This document shows, piece after piece, positions 14,272 through 22,603 of a stretch of DNA of 64,000 nucleotides. This DNA comes from Rickettsiales bacterium (GTDB taxonomy: Bacteria; Pseudomonadota; Alphaproteobacteria; Rickettsiales; SXRF01). The position numbers and the translations under genes were made by a program. The first letter of the stretch is position 1. The number at the start of each line of letters is the position of its first letter. The notes beneath the pieces were generated by a model. It saw nothing but the letters and a program-made list of their open reading frames with translations, did no database searches and had not been told where the DNA came from. The stretch covers positions 37,183 through 101,182 of the forward strand of contig JAOAUZ010000001.1 in the NCBI GenBank assembly GCA_025464625.1, read 5' to 3'.

Positions 14272-16983
14272 ATGAGTCTTTCGCTCGCGCTGAATAATTC
14301 GCTTTCTGGACTGAATATAAACAGGCAATCGCTTGCTGTTTTGTCACAGAATATAGCCAATGCCAACACGCAGGGCTATACTAGAAAAATTATTGAGCAG
14401 GAATCTCTCTATCTCGATGGACACGGTTCTGGTGTAAGCATCAAAGACATAAGTCGTAAGGTTGATGACTATTTGATAAAATCAATTCGTCTGCAAACTT
14501 CGGCAGTAGGACAGGGTGAAACGATTAATGACTATTCTGATAGAATTCAGATTTTGCTCGGCAAACCTGGAAATAAAGATAGCATTGATTCTAATATTGG
14601 CAGTTTCTTTAATGCCGTGCAATCACTGGCTCAGACCCCTGAAAGTTCATCACTAAGGGTTAATGCGATTAATCTAGGTAAAACACTGGCTGGGCGGATA
14701 AATGATTTATCATTGGGGCTTAATGATCTTCGTTTTCAGGCGGATCAGGATATACGCTTAATGACCAGTGCCGTTAATTCCGACATAGCAGAAATAAATA
14801 AATTGAATAAGACTATAAGCAATGAGAGTGCGCTGGGAAAACCAGTTGGAGAATTGCTCGATAAAAGAGATGGGTTGATTAAGGATTTATCCAGCTACAT
14901 AGACATTCAGGTTTATACAAAATCATCTGGAGAAATTAATATATCAACCAATAGCGGTTTGAGTTTGCTTGATGATAGCGTTTATGAATTGTCGTATAAT
15001 TCGGCTGGTTCTGTCGATAGTTTTATTAATGACGCTTCGCTTGGACCAGTTGAAGTATATCGTTTGGATGAAGAAGGAAATCGGCTAGGCACAGCAAAAA
15101 TCTTGGTAACTGCTGGCACAAGTGATACCATTACAAGTTTTGCAGGAAGTGGCAAACTGGCAGGTTTTGTTGAGATGCGTGATAAGCAACTGCCTGCGAT
15201 TCTTAAGCAACTTGATAATCTGGCAATGGTTTTGCGCGATCAAATGAATATAATTCATAACACTGGAACTGGTTACCCCGGTGCTGCGAGTCTTACCAGC
15301 ACCCATGCGATGGTTGCCGATGATTACAGCCAATGGGGTGGTAAGGTTCGCATCGCTGTTTTGGGGGCGGACGGCAGACCAGTTGCATCGCGTTATGCTG
15401 ATGAATCGGTGACGCGACCGCTGACACTTGACTTATCAACACTGGATACTGGGACTGGAGCAGGGCAACCAAGTGTGCAGGGTATCATTGATGAAATTAA
15501 TAGAACCTTTGGTATCCCGCAAAATAAAATTGAACTTGGTAATATAAATAACATCAGTTTGGTATCGAATAGCACTTCTCTTCCTGGTGCGCCTCCGCAG
15601 TTTAATTTTGATTTTAACATGGAAAATATTTCGGCAACAAACGCCAATGTATTTGTTACTGGCGTTCAGGTGTTGGATAGTGGCGGAGTTGCACTCACTA
15701 CACCTACTTCTACCTTGCCAACACTCCCTCTTGCTGGAACTTATACCACTGTTGCAGGCAGCAGGACGATAACTATCAACACCACAAGCGCAAGTGGTTT
15801 GATTGATGGAGATAAGATTTATTTAACAGCTCCAGCAGGGGCTATTGACGGAATACCAACAACAGATTTTGATCAGTTTTTTACAGTTAGTAACGTTCAG
15901 GCAGGTAGCTTTGACGTTACTGTTTCCACCGCCGCTTCTGCTGGCGGTGGATTTACAGTTGCAGGTCAGACTGGTTTGCCAAAATATGCACAAATTGCGG
16001 CTGGCGATTCAGTGCGTACGAAAAGTAGCGGAACGATTACGGCAGATCTCAGCGGTAATACCACCTCTCCGTATTACACGGTCAACATGAGTTTTTCAGT
16101 AGATGACGGAACGGGTAATATCGTCAGCTCTGTCGTTAGCTACCGCGTTAATAACAGCGACAGCAATTTGCTCAATGCTCGCTATGCAGCACTTTCAGCA
16201 ACTGGCTCTGGAACTATTGTGTATCCTAATTCACTCAAGCCAGTTGCGGTTGCTTCGCTGGTTGATGCCGATGGTTTAGAGCTGGCAAAAACTAACGGTT
16301 TATATACCACGACTCAGGCTGGTTATTTGAAGATTGCAAGCGGTGACAGTATTAGCTATCTCGCTATTGATTCTCTTGATAGTAATGAGCAGGGAAGACC
16401 AAACGATACTCCGAGAACAGCAGCTACAAACCGTAGTTTCTCACATTATTTTGGGCTTAATAACTTCTTCGTTGATGATGGTGACGCGCGTACAATTAAA
16501 AATGCGGGCAGTGCTGCCTCTCTTAAAGTAGAGAGTAGGATGAGCAGTAATCCCAACCTTATATCTTTGGGAAAACTTTCACCAAGCCCGCTGCCTAATG
16601 ATCCTAACCTGCCACCTCTATATACTTATGAACGTAATGTTGGTGATAACAGCATTATACAGGCACTTGCCAAACTTGGTATTCAAGGTGTGGATTTTGC
16701 GGCTGCTGGTGGTTTGGGGCAAACAAAAATACCGTTTAACTCTTATGCTGGGCAGATTATTGGTGCTGCGGCAACTAATGCAGTTGCTTCACAAACTCAA
16801 AAGGCTAACGCGCAGACTCTGCTTGACGGTTATAATCAACGCTCGGATTCTGTTAGCGGCGTGAATCTGGATGAAGAATTAGCAAATACTATAATTTATC
16901 AAAACTCTTATAGTGCATCGGCGCGAATTATTACGGTAGTCAGTACATTGTTTGATACGCTGATTCAGGCGGTTGGTAATTAG
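14272..16983 (+). CDS. flgK: Flagellar hook-associated protein FlgK
   Basis: HAP1, which caps the hook and joins it to the filament. At 903 residues it is far longer than the enteric protein (about 550), with the extra length in the surface-exposed middle (about residues 400-700, Thr/Ser/Gly-rich beta-type sequence). The conserved ends are intact: N-terminal LALNNSLSGLNINRQSLAVL and NIANANTQGYTRK, C-terminal GVNLDEELANTIIYQNSY and SASARIITVVSTLFDTLIQ. Exported by the flagellar type III apparatus without a cleaved signal. Lies 7 bp after the FlgN-like gene. Confidence 0.95.
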   Translation: MSLSLALNNSLSGLNINRQSLAVLSQNIANANTQGYTRKIIEQESLYLDGHGSGVSIKDISRKVDDYLIKSIRLQTSAVGQGETINDYSDRIQILLGKPGNKDSIDSNIGSFFNAVQSLAQTPESSSLRVNAINLGKTLAGRINDLSLGLNDLRFQADQDIRLMTSAVNSDIAEINKLNKTISNESALGKPVGELLDKRDGLIKDLSSYIDIQVYTKSSGEINISTNSGLSLLDDSVYELSYNSAGSVDSFINDASLGPVEVYRLDEEGNRLGTAKILVTAGTSDTITSFAGSGKLAGFVEMRDKQLPAILKQLDNLAMVLRDQMNIIHNTGTGYPGAASLTSTHAMVADDYSQWGGKVRIAVLGADGRPVASRYADESVTRPLTLDLSTLDTGTGAGQPSVQGIIDEINRTFGIPQNKIELGNINNISLVSNSTSLPGAPPQFNFDFNMENISATNANVFVTGVQVLDSGGVALTTPTSTLPTLPLAGTYTTVAGSRTITINTTSASGLIDGDKIYLTAPAGAIDGIPTTDFDQFFTVSNVQAGSFDVTVSTAASAGGGFTVAGQTGLPKYAQIAAGDSVRTKSSGTITADLSGNTTSPYYTVNMSFSVDDGTGNIVSSVVSYRVNNSDSNLLNARYAALSATGSGTIVYPNSLKPVAVASLVDADGLELAKTNGLYTTTQAGYLKIASGDSISYLAIDSLDSNEQGRPNDTPRTAATNRSFSHYFGLNNFFVDDGDARTIKNAGSAASLKVESRMSSNPNLISLGKLSPSPLPNDPNLPPLYTYERNVGDNSIIQALAKLGIQGVDFAAAGGLGQTKIPFNSYAGQIIGAAATNAVASQTQKANAQTLLDGYNQRSDSVSGVNLDEELANTIIYQNSYSASARIITVVSTLFDTLIQAVGN

Positions 16984-17000
16984 GAAATGGAGAAAATATT

Positions 17001-17912
17001 ATGTCAGTAGGACGCATTAGTACATTCGCACTACATCAAACGACACTGCGTGATTCCAGCAAGGTGCAGGTTAATCTGGCGGATTTGCAGCAGCAACTAT
17101 CCAGCGGTTTTAAATCACAGGATTTTGCAGGGCTTGGTGGCAGTGAATCAGAACAATTTTTATTGCTGGAAAATAAAATTGCCAAAACTGATATTTATTT
17201 GAACAACAATAAAATCGCAACCACACGCATTAATAGCACAGATAATATTCTAGATCAGGTTATTGATACGGCAGCTAATTTGAAAAGTTTGATTTCACAA
17301 CGGCGTAATGCGGCATCGAATAGCGGTGCTTTTCCAGAAACACTTAGGGGGGCTTGGCAATCACTTGTAAGCCAACTCAACACCAGCCTTGAGGGGCGTT
17401 TTTTATTTGGGGGAACTCGTACCGATGTTGCGCCAGTAAATCCAGACACATTTCCTACCCTTGAGGTTGATGGTGTTCCTGATGATAACTATTATAATGG
17501 CAGCACAGAGGATGTGCTTTTACGAGCCGATGATAATACGGAAATTAATTATAATGTCCGTGCTGATGATATGGGTATCCAGCAGATTTTTGCAGGACTT
17601 GCCATGGCACAAAAGGGGCATGATGCTAACTCCGATGAAGATTTAGTTAAGGCTTATGATTTGGTGACGCAAGGGTTAGATGGAGTTATCGCCACCCGTT
17701 CTATTGTGAACCAAAATAAAGTGGCGATTGATAATATTAATAACCGCCATGATTCATTTAAACTTTATTTTCAAGGGGTAAAAGAGGAGATAGGTAATGC
17801 AGATTTAGTCTCAGTTTCAACGCAGGTGGCAATAAACCAAGGAATATTGCAAGCTGCTTTTCAAGCTTTTGCGAAAATTAATTCCTTGAAATTATCAGAT
17901 TTTTTACGTTAA
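17001..17912 (+). CDS. flgL: Flagellar hook-associated protein FlgL
   Basis: HAP3, the second hook-filament junction protein. The 303 residues carry the flagellin-like N-terminus (VGRISTFALHQTTLRDSSKV, then LADLQQQLSSGFKSQDFAG) and the C-terminal helix ISTQ-like part (VSVSTQVAINQGILQAAFQA, then FAKINSLKLSDFLR). The body segment SLEGRFLFGGTRTDVAPV is a family hallmark. It follows flgK by 17 bp. Confidence 0.93.
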   Translation: MSVGRISTFALHQTTLRDSSKVQVNLADLQQQLSSGFKSQDFAGLGGSESEQFLLLENKIAKTDIYLNNNKIATTRINSTDNILDQVIDTAANLKSLISQRRNAASNSGAFPETLRGAWQSLVSQLNTSLEGRFLFGGTRTDVAPVNPDTFPTLEVDGVPDDNYYNGSTEDVLLRADDNTEINYNVRADDMGIQQIFAGLAMAQKGHDANSDEDLVKAYDLVTQGLDGVIATRSIVNQNKVAIDNINNRHDSFKLYFQGVKEEIGNADLVSVSTQVAINQGILQAAFQAFAKINSLKLSDFLR

Positions 17913-17968
17913 AATAACCAAGTCGTGTTATAACAGAAAGCACGGCAACAATAAAAGGGGTACACTCT

Positions 17969-18448
17969 ATGCTAGGGCAGTCAGCATTTTCAATCGGTTC
18001 AGCTACTCCGCACGTCTCTTTTCCTGAGACAATCAAGTCTCGCTTTGGCGAGATTTCAGTTGATATTTCAAAGGCTATTTCGTTTCCGCGTGGCTTGCTG
18101 GGGATGCCAGATAAATCTAATTTCGTGCTGACCAATTTTAACAGCCAAAAAATGGAACAGTTTAAGCTCTTGCAATCTCTTGATGAATTGCAGCTTTCCT
18201 TTATTACCCTTCCTGTTGCGGTTAATAATAATATTGTTGCGGTTGAGGATATTCGCGGTGCTGCTGATGATTTGGGTATAACTTATGATGATTTGGTGGT
18301 GCTGTTTATAGTTTCTGTTCACCGTAGCCCAGACAGTGTTAAATTATCGGTAAATGCCCGTGCGCCACTATTTCTTGATGTAAAACAGAAGTTTGGCATA
18401 CAGTATGTATTCCAAAATGATGCTTACAAGGTGCAGCACTACCTTTAA
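17969..18448 (+). CDS. fliW: Flagellar assembly factor FliW
   Basis: 159-residue FliW, which in other bacteria binds the RNA-binding protein CsrA and/or flagellin and so tunes flagellin translation. Motifs are ISFPRGLLGMPDKSNFVL, LLQSLDELQLSFITLPV, and the C-terminal QYVFQNDAYKVQHYL. The N-terminal roughly 35 residues are extra compared with short FliW proteins. No csrA or flagellin gene is in the window. It is the last gene of the flagellar run, before a family B element. Confidence 0.9.
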   Translation: MLGQSAFSIGSATPHVSFPETIKSRFGEISVDISKAISFPRGLLGMPDKSNFVLTNFNSQKMEQFKLLQSLDELQLSFITLPVAVNNNIVAVEDIRGAADDLGITYDDLVVLFIVSVHRSPDSVKLSVNARAPLFLDVKQKFGIQYVFQNDAYKVQHYL

Positions 18449-18570
18449 AAACTCACTTTAGCTTCAAATCTGCTTGGAATAGATCCTCCTCGAAACACGT
18501 CACGTATAAAGCATACGCTCATGTTTCTCGGTGTCCATTCCTGCGCGCTTTTTTGCCAAAGTGAGTTTTA
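18448..18570. repeat. Family B MITE-like element, copy 1
   Basis: About 123 bp with terminal inverted repeats: AAAACTCACTTTAGC at the left, GCCAAAGTGAGTTTT at the right. It is clearly related along its whole length to 52451-52594 (shared CTTCAAATCTG, CTCATG, TTTCGGTxTCCAT, CTGCGCGCTTTTTTGCCAAAG blocks). It begins at the fliW stop. Confidence 0.8.
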
Positions 18571-18581
18571 TGTGGCTTAAT

Positions 18582-18614
18582 TTGTCATTTCGTCGGCAAG
18601 CTCTGGGTGACAGA
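18582..18614. repeat. Degenerate fragment of family A repeat
   Basis: TTGTCATTTCGTCGGCAAGC followed by TCTGGGTGACAGAA keeps only the two ends of family A with almost no interior. Confidence 0.4.
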
Positions 18615-18709
18615 AGAATGGGGATGGCTTTGATTTTGATTGCAATATTCAAATAATCCAATAATCTCATCGCCCAAACAATCCAATCATCTAACTTAAG
18701 GGCAAAGAA

Positions 18710-19762
18710 ATGAAACCAGCTGCTAAAAAGAAACCATCACTCAAACAACAAATGCTTTCTAAACCAGTGAAGCATATTGACATTACCTCGTTTGATGCAC
18801 GTCCGATAATCTCGCAGATGGCGAACATGTCGTTCACCTCGCGCGATCTGGCAAAAGCTGCTGAGATTTATAATATGATGCTCGCGGATAAAAAATGTTC
18901 AATCATTCTCACCATTGCTGGTTCAACTTCGGCAGGTGGCTGCATGAAATTATATGCTGATTTAGTCAAAAATAATATGGTGGATGCGATTGTGGCAACA
19001 GGTGCTGCGATTGTGGATATGGACTTTTTTGAAGCACTCGGTTTCAAACATTATCAGGGCAGCCCGTTCGTTGATGATAAACATCTACGCGATAATTATA
19101 TCGATCGTATCTATGACACTTACATTGATGAAGAAGAATTGCAGAACTGCGATCATACCATCAGAAAAATTGCTGATTCTCTGCCTGCTGGGGCATATTC
19201 TTCCCGCGCGTTTATTCGTGAGATGGGAAAATGGCTCACCAAAAATGCGAAGAAAAAAGATTCTTTGGTGCAGCTTGCTTATGAGCATAATGTGCCGATT
19301 TTCTGCCCTGCATTTACCGATTCTTCGGCTGGTTTCGGTTTGGTGGTGCATCAGGCAGAGCGCAAGAAAGCTAAAAAATCTTATATCACGATTGATTCTA
19401 TCGCCGATTTCCACGAACTCACCGATATTAAAATTAAAGCGGGAACGACTGGTTTGCTGATGATTGGTGGCGGTGTGCCGAAAAATTTTGTGCAAGACAC
19501 GGTTGTCTGCGCGGAAATTCTGGGTGTTGAAGCTGATATGCACAAATACGCTGTGCAGATTACGGTTGCTGATTCACGCGATGGCGCGTGCAGCTCTAGC
19601 ACTCTGAAAGAGGCTTGCTCTTGGGGGAAAGTTGATACTGCTTATGAGCAGATGGTATATGCCGAGGCTGGCAGCGTTCTGCCACTCCTTGCTTCTGACG
19701 CATATCACCGCGCGCACTGGAAAAAACGTACTAAACGTAATTTCGCCAAGATGTTTGCGTAG
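18710..19762 (+). CDS. Deoxyhypusine synthase family protein
   Basis: 350-residue NAD- and spermidine-using enzyme of the deoxyhypusine synthase fold. Visible are TIAGSTSAGGCMKLYADLV near 67-87, ATGAAIVDMDFFEALG, the motif FCPAFTDSSAGF, the nucleotide-binding MIGGGVPKNFVQD, and EACSWGKV, whose Lys307 aligns with the catalytic Lys of eukaryotic enzymes. Bacteria lack eIF5A, so the natural reaction is probably polyamine synthesis, for example homospermidine; this is inference. A basic N-terminal tail (KPAAKKKPSLKQQ) precedes the core. Stands alone between a repeat and a toxin-antitoxin pair. Confidence 0.88.
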   Translation: MKPAAKKKPSLKQQMLSKPVKHIDITSFDARPIISQMANMSFTSRDLAKAAEIYNMMLADKKCSIILTIAGSTSAGGCMKLYADLVKNNMVDAIVATGAAIVDMDFFEALGFKHYQGSPFVDDKHLRDNYIDRIYDTYIDEEELQNCDHTIRKIADSLPAGAYSSRAFIREMGKWLTKNAKKKDSLVQLAYEHNVPIFCPAFTDSSAGFGLVVHQAERKKAKKSYITIDSIADFHELTDIKIKAGTTGLLMIGGGVPKNFVQDTVVCAEILGVEADMHKYAVQITVADSRDGACSSSTLKEACSWGKVDTAYEQMVYAEAGSVLPLLASDAYHRAHWKKRTKRNFAKMFA

Positions 19763-19782
19763 GCAAACTGTGTGTAATTAAC

Positions 19783-19811
19783 TTGCATTTGTACATACAA
19801 TGTCATAACAT
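19783..19811 (+). promoter_or_regulatory. Possible promoter of the BrnT/BrnA-like pair
   Basis: TTGCAT at 19783-19788 and TAACAT at 19806-19811 are 17 bp apart. A partial palindrome, CATTTGTACATACAATG at 19786-19802, lies between them and could be an autoregulatory site. Weak by-eye match. Confidence 0.35.
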
Positions 19812-19817
19812 GGCTCT

Positions 19818-20102
19818 ATGTCTGATAATATAACTTATAACTTTTCTGCTGAAAAGAATGCACTTCTTAAAGCAGATAGGGGAGTTGGGTTTGATGACGT
19901 GATTTACTGCATTGAAAATGGGTATATTCTTGATATTATAAGTAATAATGTAACAAAATATACTCATCAAAAAATGTATATAGTTGAAATTAACAATTAC
20001 GCTTTTGTTGTTCCATTCGTAAAAAATAATGACGAGATATTTTTGAAAACAATTTATCCAAGTCGGAATATGACTGCAAAATATCTAAGGTATAGGAGAT
20101 AG
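19818..20102 (+). CDS. BrnT-like toxin of a type II toxin-antitoxin pair
   Basis: 94 residues that fit the BrnT layout: an N-terminal FSAEKNALLKADRGVGFDDV helix, the IENGYILDI turn, then VEINNYAFVVPFV and IFLKTIYPSRNMTAKYL. BrnT proteins are RelE-fold ribonucleases that block translation. The gene is followed after 2 bp by a ribbon-helix-helix antitoxin, the standard brnT-brnA order. Activity is inferred from family and context. Confidence 0.75.
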   Translation: MSDNITYNFSAEKNALLKADRGVGFDDVIYCIENGYILDIISNNVTKYTHQKMYIVEINNYAFVVPFVKNNDEIFLKTIYPSRNMTAKYLRYRR

Positions 20103-20104
20103 AA

Positions 20105-20410
20105 ATGGCAAAAAAAACTAAAACTACGAAACCATCCAAAGAAATAGATGGAGATAGTTATGATATGTTGGTGGCATTAGAAAGTGGCGAAGAGTTCGAG
20201 CAAATCCCTGATTATAAGGAATTTGTCAAAATTTCTAGAAAGGCAGCTCAAAATTATTTCAAAAAAGATGCTCGGGTTAGCTTTCGTATTTCGCCAACTG
20301 ATTTAGATAACATTAAACGTATGGCTGCTTCGGAAGGATTGCCATATCAAACTTACTTAACATCAATGATCCACAAACTTACAACTGGTCAGCTGGTTGT
20401 TAGAAATTAG
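20105..20410 (+). CDS. BrnA/CopG-like ribbon-helix-helix antitoxin
   Basis: 101 residues: a Lys-rich start, a middle region, and a C-terminal ribbon-helix-helix (DARVSFRISPTDLDNIKRMA, then EGLPYQTYLTSMIHKLTTG). This is the CopG/BrnA form that dimerises, binds its own promoter and masks the toxin. It lies 2 bp after the toxin gene and 6 bp before the Mrr-type nuclease, so all three may be co-transcribed. Confidence 0.78.
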   Translation: MAKKTKTTKPSKEIDGDSYDMLVALESGEEFEQIPDYKEFVKISRKAAQNYFKKDARVSFRISPTDLDNIKRMAASEGLPYQTYLTSMIHKLTTGQLVVRN

Positions 20411-20416
20411 GTTTTT

Positions 20417-21334
20417 ATGGCAATACCTGATTATCAGACGTTGATGCGCCCAGTATTGGAGTATATTTCGGAGCATAGTTCTACACCTGTTTCGCCTATA
20501 GTTGAGTCTTTGTCTGATAAGTTTAATTTGTCTGAAGAAGAAAAAGAGCAAAAAGTAAAAAGTGGCTCAAAAAGCATAATTTATGATCGTATTACATGGG
20601 CTTTGACCTTCCTGTATAAGGCTGGATTGTTGGAAAAACCTAGCAGAGGTGTTTATTCGTTGTCAGAGATAGGCAATGAAGCATTAAAAAAATATAAAAA
20701 CATTGATGTAAAAGTTCTCAAGCAATATCCAAAATTCATTGAATGGTTTAGCAAAGAAAAAAAGCAAAAAGGAAATTCAGGTGATAGCGTTGAAATAGAT
20801 ATTGAAAGCAAGCAAACACCTCAAGAAATAATTGAAAAAGGTTATAGGCAGTTGGTGTCAGTAGCCAAACAAGAATTGCTTGATAAAATTATTAGTTCAA
20901 CACCAGATTTTTTTGAGCAAGTAATTTTGGATTTGCTGATTTCTATGGGTTATGGTGGCGCAAGAAAAGACGCATCACAAAGACTTGGTAAAACTGGCGA
21001 TGGCGGTATAGATGGAGTTATAAAAGAAGATGCTCTAGGGCTTGATGTGGTTTATGTTCAGGCAAAGCGTTATAAAGAAAACAATGCTGTGCCTGCCGCT
21101 CATGTGCGGGATTTTATAGGAAGTTTGGCAATTAAACAAGCTAACAAAGGTGTTTTTGTTACTACTTCGTATTTTTCAAAAGATGCTTATGCTGCTGTTG
21201 CAAAAATACAGTCACGCATTATTTTAATTGATGGCGATGAATTAGCGAATTTGCTATATGAGCACAATGTAGGTGTTCGCTTGGAAGTGCGTTTTGATGT
21301 AAAGAAAATAGACGAAGGTTATTTTAGTGATTAG
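20417..21334 (+). CDS. mrr: Mrr-type restriction endonuclease
   Basis: 305 residues with the two Mrr domains. The N-terminal winged-helix Mrr_N region spans about 1-95 (YQTLMRPVLEYISEHSSTPV; IIYDRITWALTFLYKAGLLE). The C-terminal PD-(D/E)xK nuclease spans about 160-290: FEQVILDLLISMGYGG with Glu167, GDGGIDG with Asp199, and VQAKRY with Gln215-x-Lys217. Mrr cuts methylated foreign DNA. The catalytic residues look intact. Its place next to a toxin-antitoxin pair makes a small defence group. No methyltransferase partner is nearby, which suits a type IV enzyme. Confidence 0.9.
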   Translation: MAIPDYQTLMRPVLEYISEHSSTPVSPIVESLSDKFNLSEEEKEQKVKSGSKSIIYDRITWALTFLYKAGLLEKPSRGVYSLSEIGNEALKKYKNIDVKVLKQYPKFIEWFSKEKKQKGNSGDSVEIDIESKQTPQEIIEKGYRQLVSVAKQELLDKIISSTPDFFEQVILDLLISMGYGGARKDASQRLGKTGDGGIDGVIKEDALGLDVVYVQAKRYKENNAVPAAHVRDFIGSLAIKQANKGVFVTTSYFSKDAYAAVAKIQSRIILIDGDELANLLYEHNVGVRLEVRFDVKKIDEGYFSD

Positions 21335-21343
21335 GGGAATTTT

Positions 21344-22588
21344 ATGAAAAAAAAACCAGTAACAACAAAAACAAAAGATTTACTCGCTAAGGGCAAGAAA
21401 TATTATTCGCTGGCGTATAAACCGCGCGAGATAATTGTTGCAAAAGGTGTTGGTGCAAAAATATGGGATGCTGACGGCAATGATTATATCGATTTTGGCG
21501 CAGGTATTTCTGTTACCAGTCTTGGGCATAATAACAAAAAACTTATTGCAGCGATGACCGCGCAAGCAAAAAATATTTGCCACACTAGCAATGTGTTTTT
21601 TACCGAGCCGACTGTGTTGCTTGCGGAAGAACTGGTGAAAGCATCAAAATTTGCCAAGCGGGTTTTCCTTACAAATTCAGGCGGTGAAGCCAATGAAGCT
21701 GCGATTAAACTAGCGCGGAAATATGCCGCGGATAAAGGTTGTCCGCCAGAAAAACGTGAGATTATAACTTTTATCGGTTCGTTCCATGGGCGCACGATTG
21801 CAACAATTACTGCAACCGCCCAACCGAAATATCAGGCGGGGTTTGAACCACTGCCCGCTGGCTTTACCTATGTTCCGTTTAATGATTTTGCAGCGATTGA
21901 AAAAGCAATCAGCGATAAAACCTGTGCGGTGATGTTGGAAGTGGTGCAGGGTGAGGGCGGTGTCACGCCAGTTGCCAAAGGATTCCTGAAACATATTCAG
22001 GATTTGTGTCATAAGCATGATGCGCTGCTCATGCTTGATCAAGTGCAGGATGGAATGATGCGAACTGGAAAACTATTTTCGCATTTTGCAGAAGATGGTG
22101 TGAAGCCAGATGTTGTAACACTGGCTAAAGCTCTTGGTGGCGGGCTGCCAATTGGTGCGATGCTTTATGGTGAGAAAGTGGAAAACACTTTCCAATTTGG
22201 TAGCCATGGCTCGACGTTTGGTGGCAATCCTGTTGCTTGTGCGGTGGCGCGGGTGGTGCTTAAAACTATGCAATCAAAAGAATTGGCAAACAATGTCAGC
22301 GCGCGTGGCAAACAGCTTGTTTCCGCACTTAAAAATCTCAATAAAAAATATTCGTTATTTTCTGAAATTCGTGGGCGCGGGTTGATGATTGGTGTGGAAC
22401 TTAAACCTGAATTTCATGGTAAGTCTGGTGATATTTCTGATCTTGCGCGCAAGCATGGGGTTATTGTGTTGCAGGCTGGCCCGAATGTGCTGCGCTTCCT
22501 ACCTCCTCTTATCATCAAAGAGGCAGAGATGGCTAAGGGGCTTTCTCGCCTTGAAGATGCCATTGCCGAGTTTGTAGCAAAAAAATAA
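21344..22588 (+). CDS. astC: Acetylornithine/succinylornithine aminotransferase family protein
   Basis: Class III PLP-dependent aminotransferase of 414 residues. Motifs: NSGGEANEAAIKLARKY (phosphate cup), FHGRTIATITATAQPKY, VMLEVVQGEGGV, LMLDQVQDGMMRTG (the PLP-binding Asp is kept; the usual sequence is DEVQTGMGRTG), and TLAKALGGGLPIGAM with the Schiff-base Lys. ArgD and AstC cannot be told apart by sequence alone. The next gene is astA, arginine N-succinyltransferase, so a role in arginine succinyltransferase catabolism is more likely than arginine synthesis. Starts 9 bp after mrr. Confidence 0.85.
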   Translation: MKKKPVTTKTKDLLAKGKKYYSLAYKPREIIVAKGVGAKIWDADGNDYIDFGAGISVTSLGHNNKKLIAAMTAQAKNICHTSNVFFTEPTVLLAEELVKASKFAKRVFLTNSGGEANEAAIKLARKYAADKGCPPEKREIITFIGSFHGRTIATITATAQPKYQAGFEPLPAGFTYVPFNDFAAIEKAISDKTCAVMLEVVQGEGGVTPVAKGFLKHIQDLCHKHDALLMLDQVQDGMMRTGKLFSHFAEDGVKPDVVTLAKALGGGLPIGAMLYGEKVENTFQFGSHGSTFGGNPVACAVARVVLKTMQSKELANNVSARGKQLVSALKNLNKKYSLFSEIRGRGLMIGVELKPEFHGKSGDISDLARKHGVIVLQAGPNVLRFLPPLIIKEAEMAKGLSRLEDAIAEFVAKK

Positions 22589-22603
22589 AATAGGAACTAG
22601 CCT

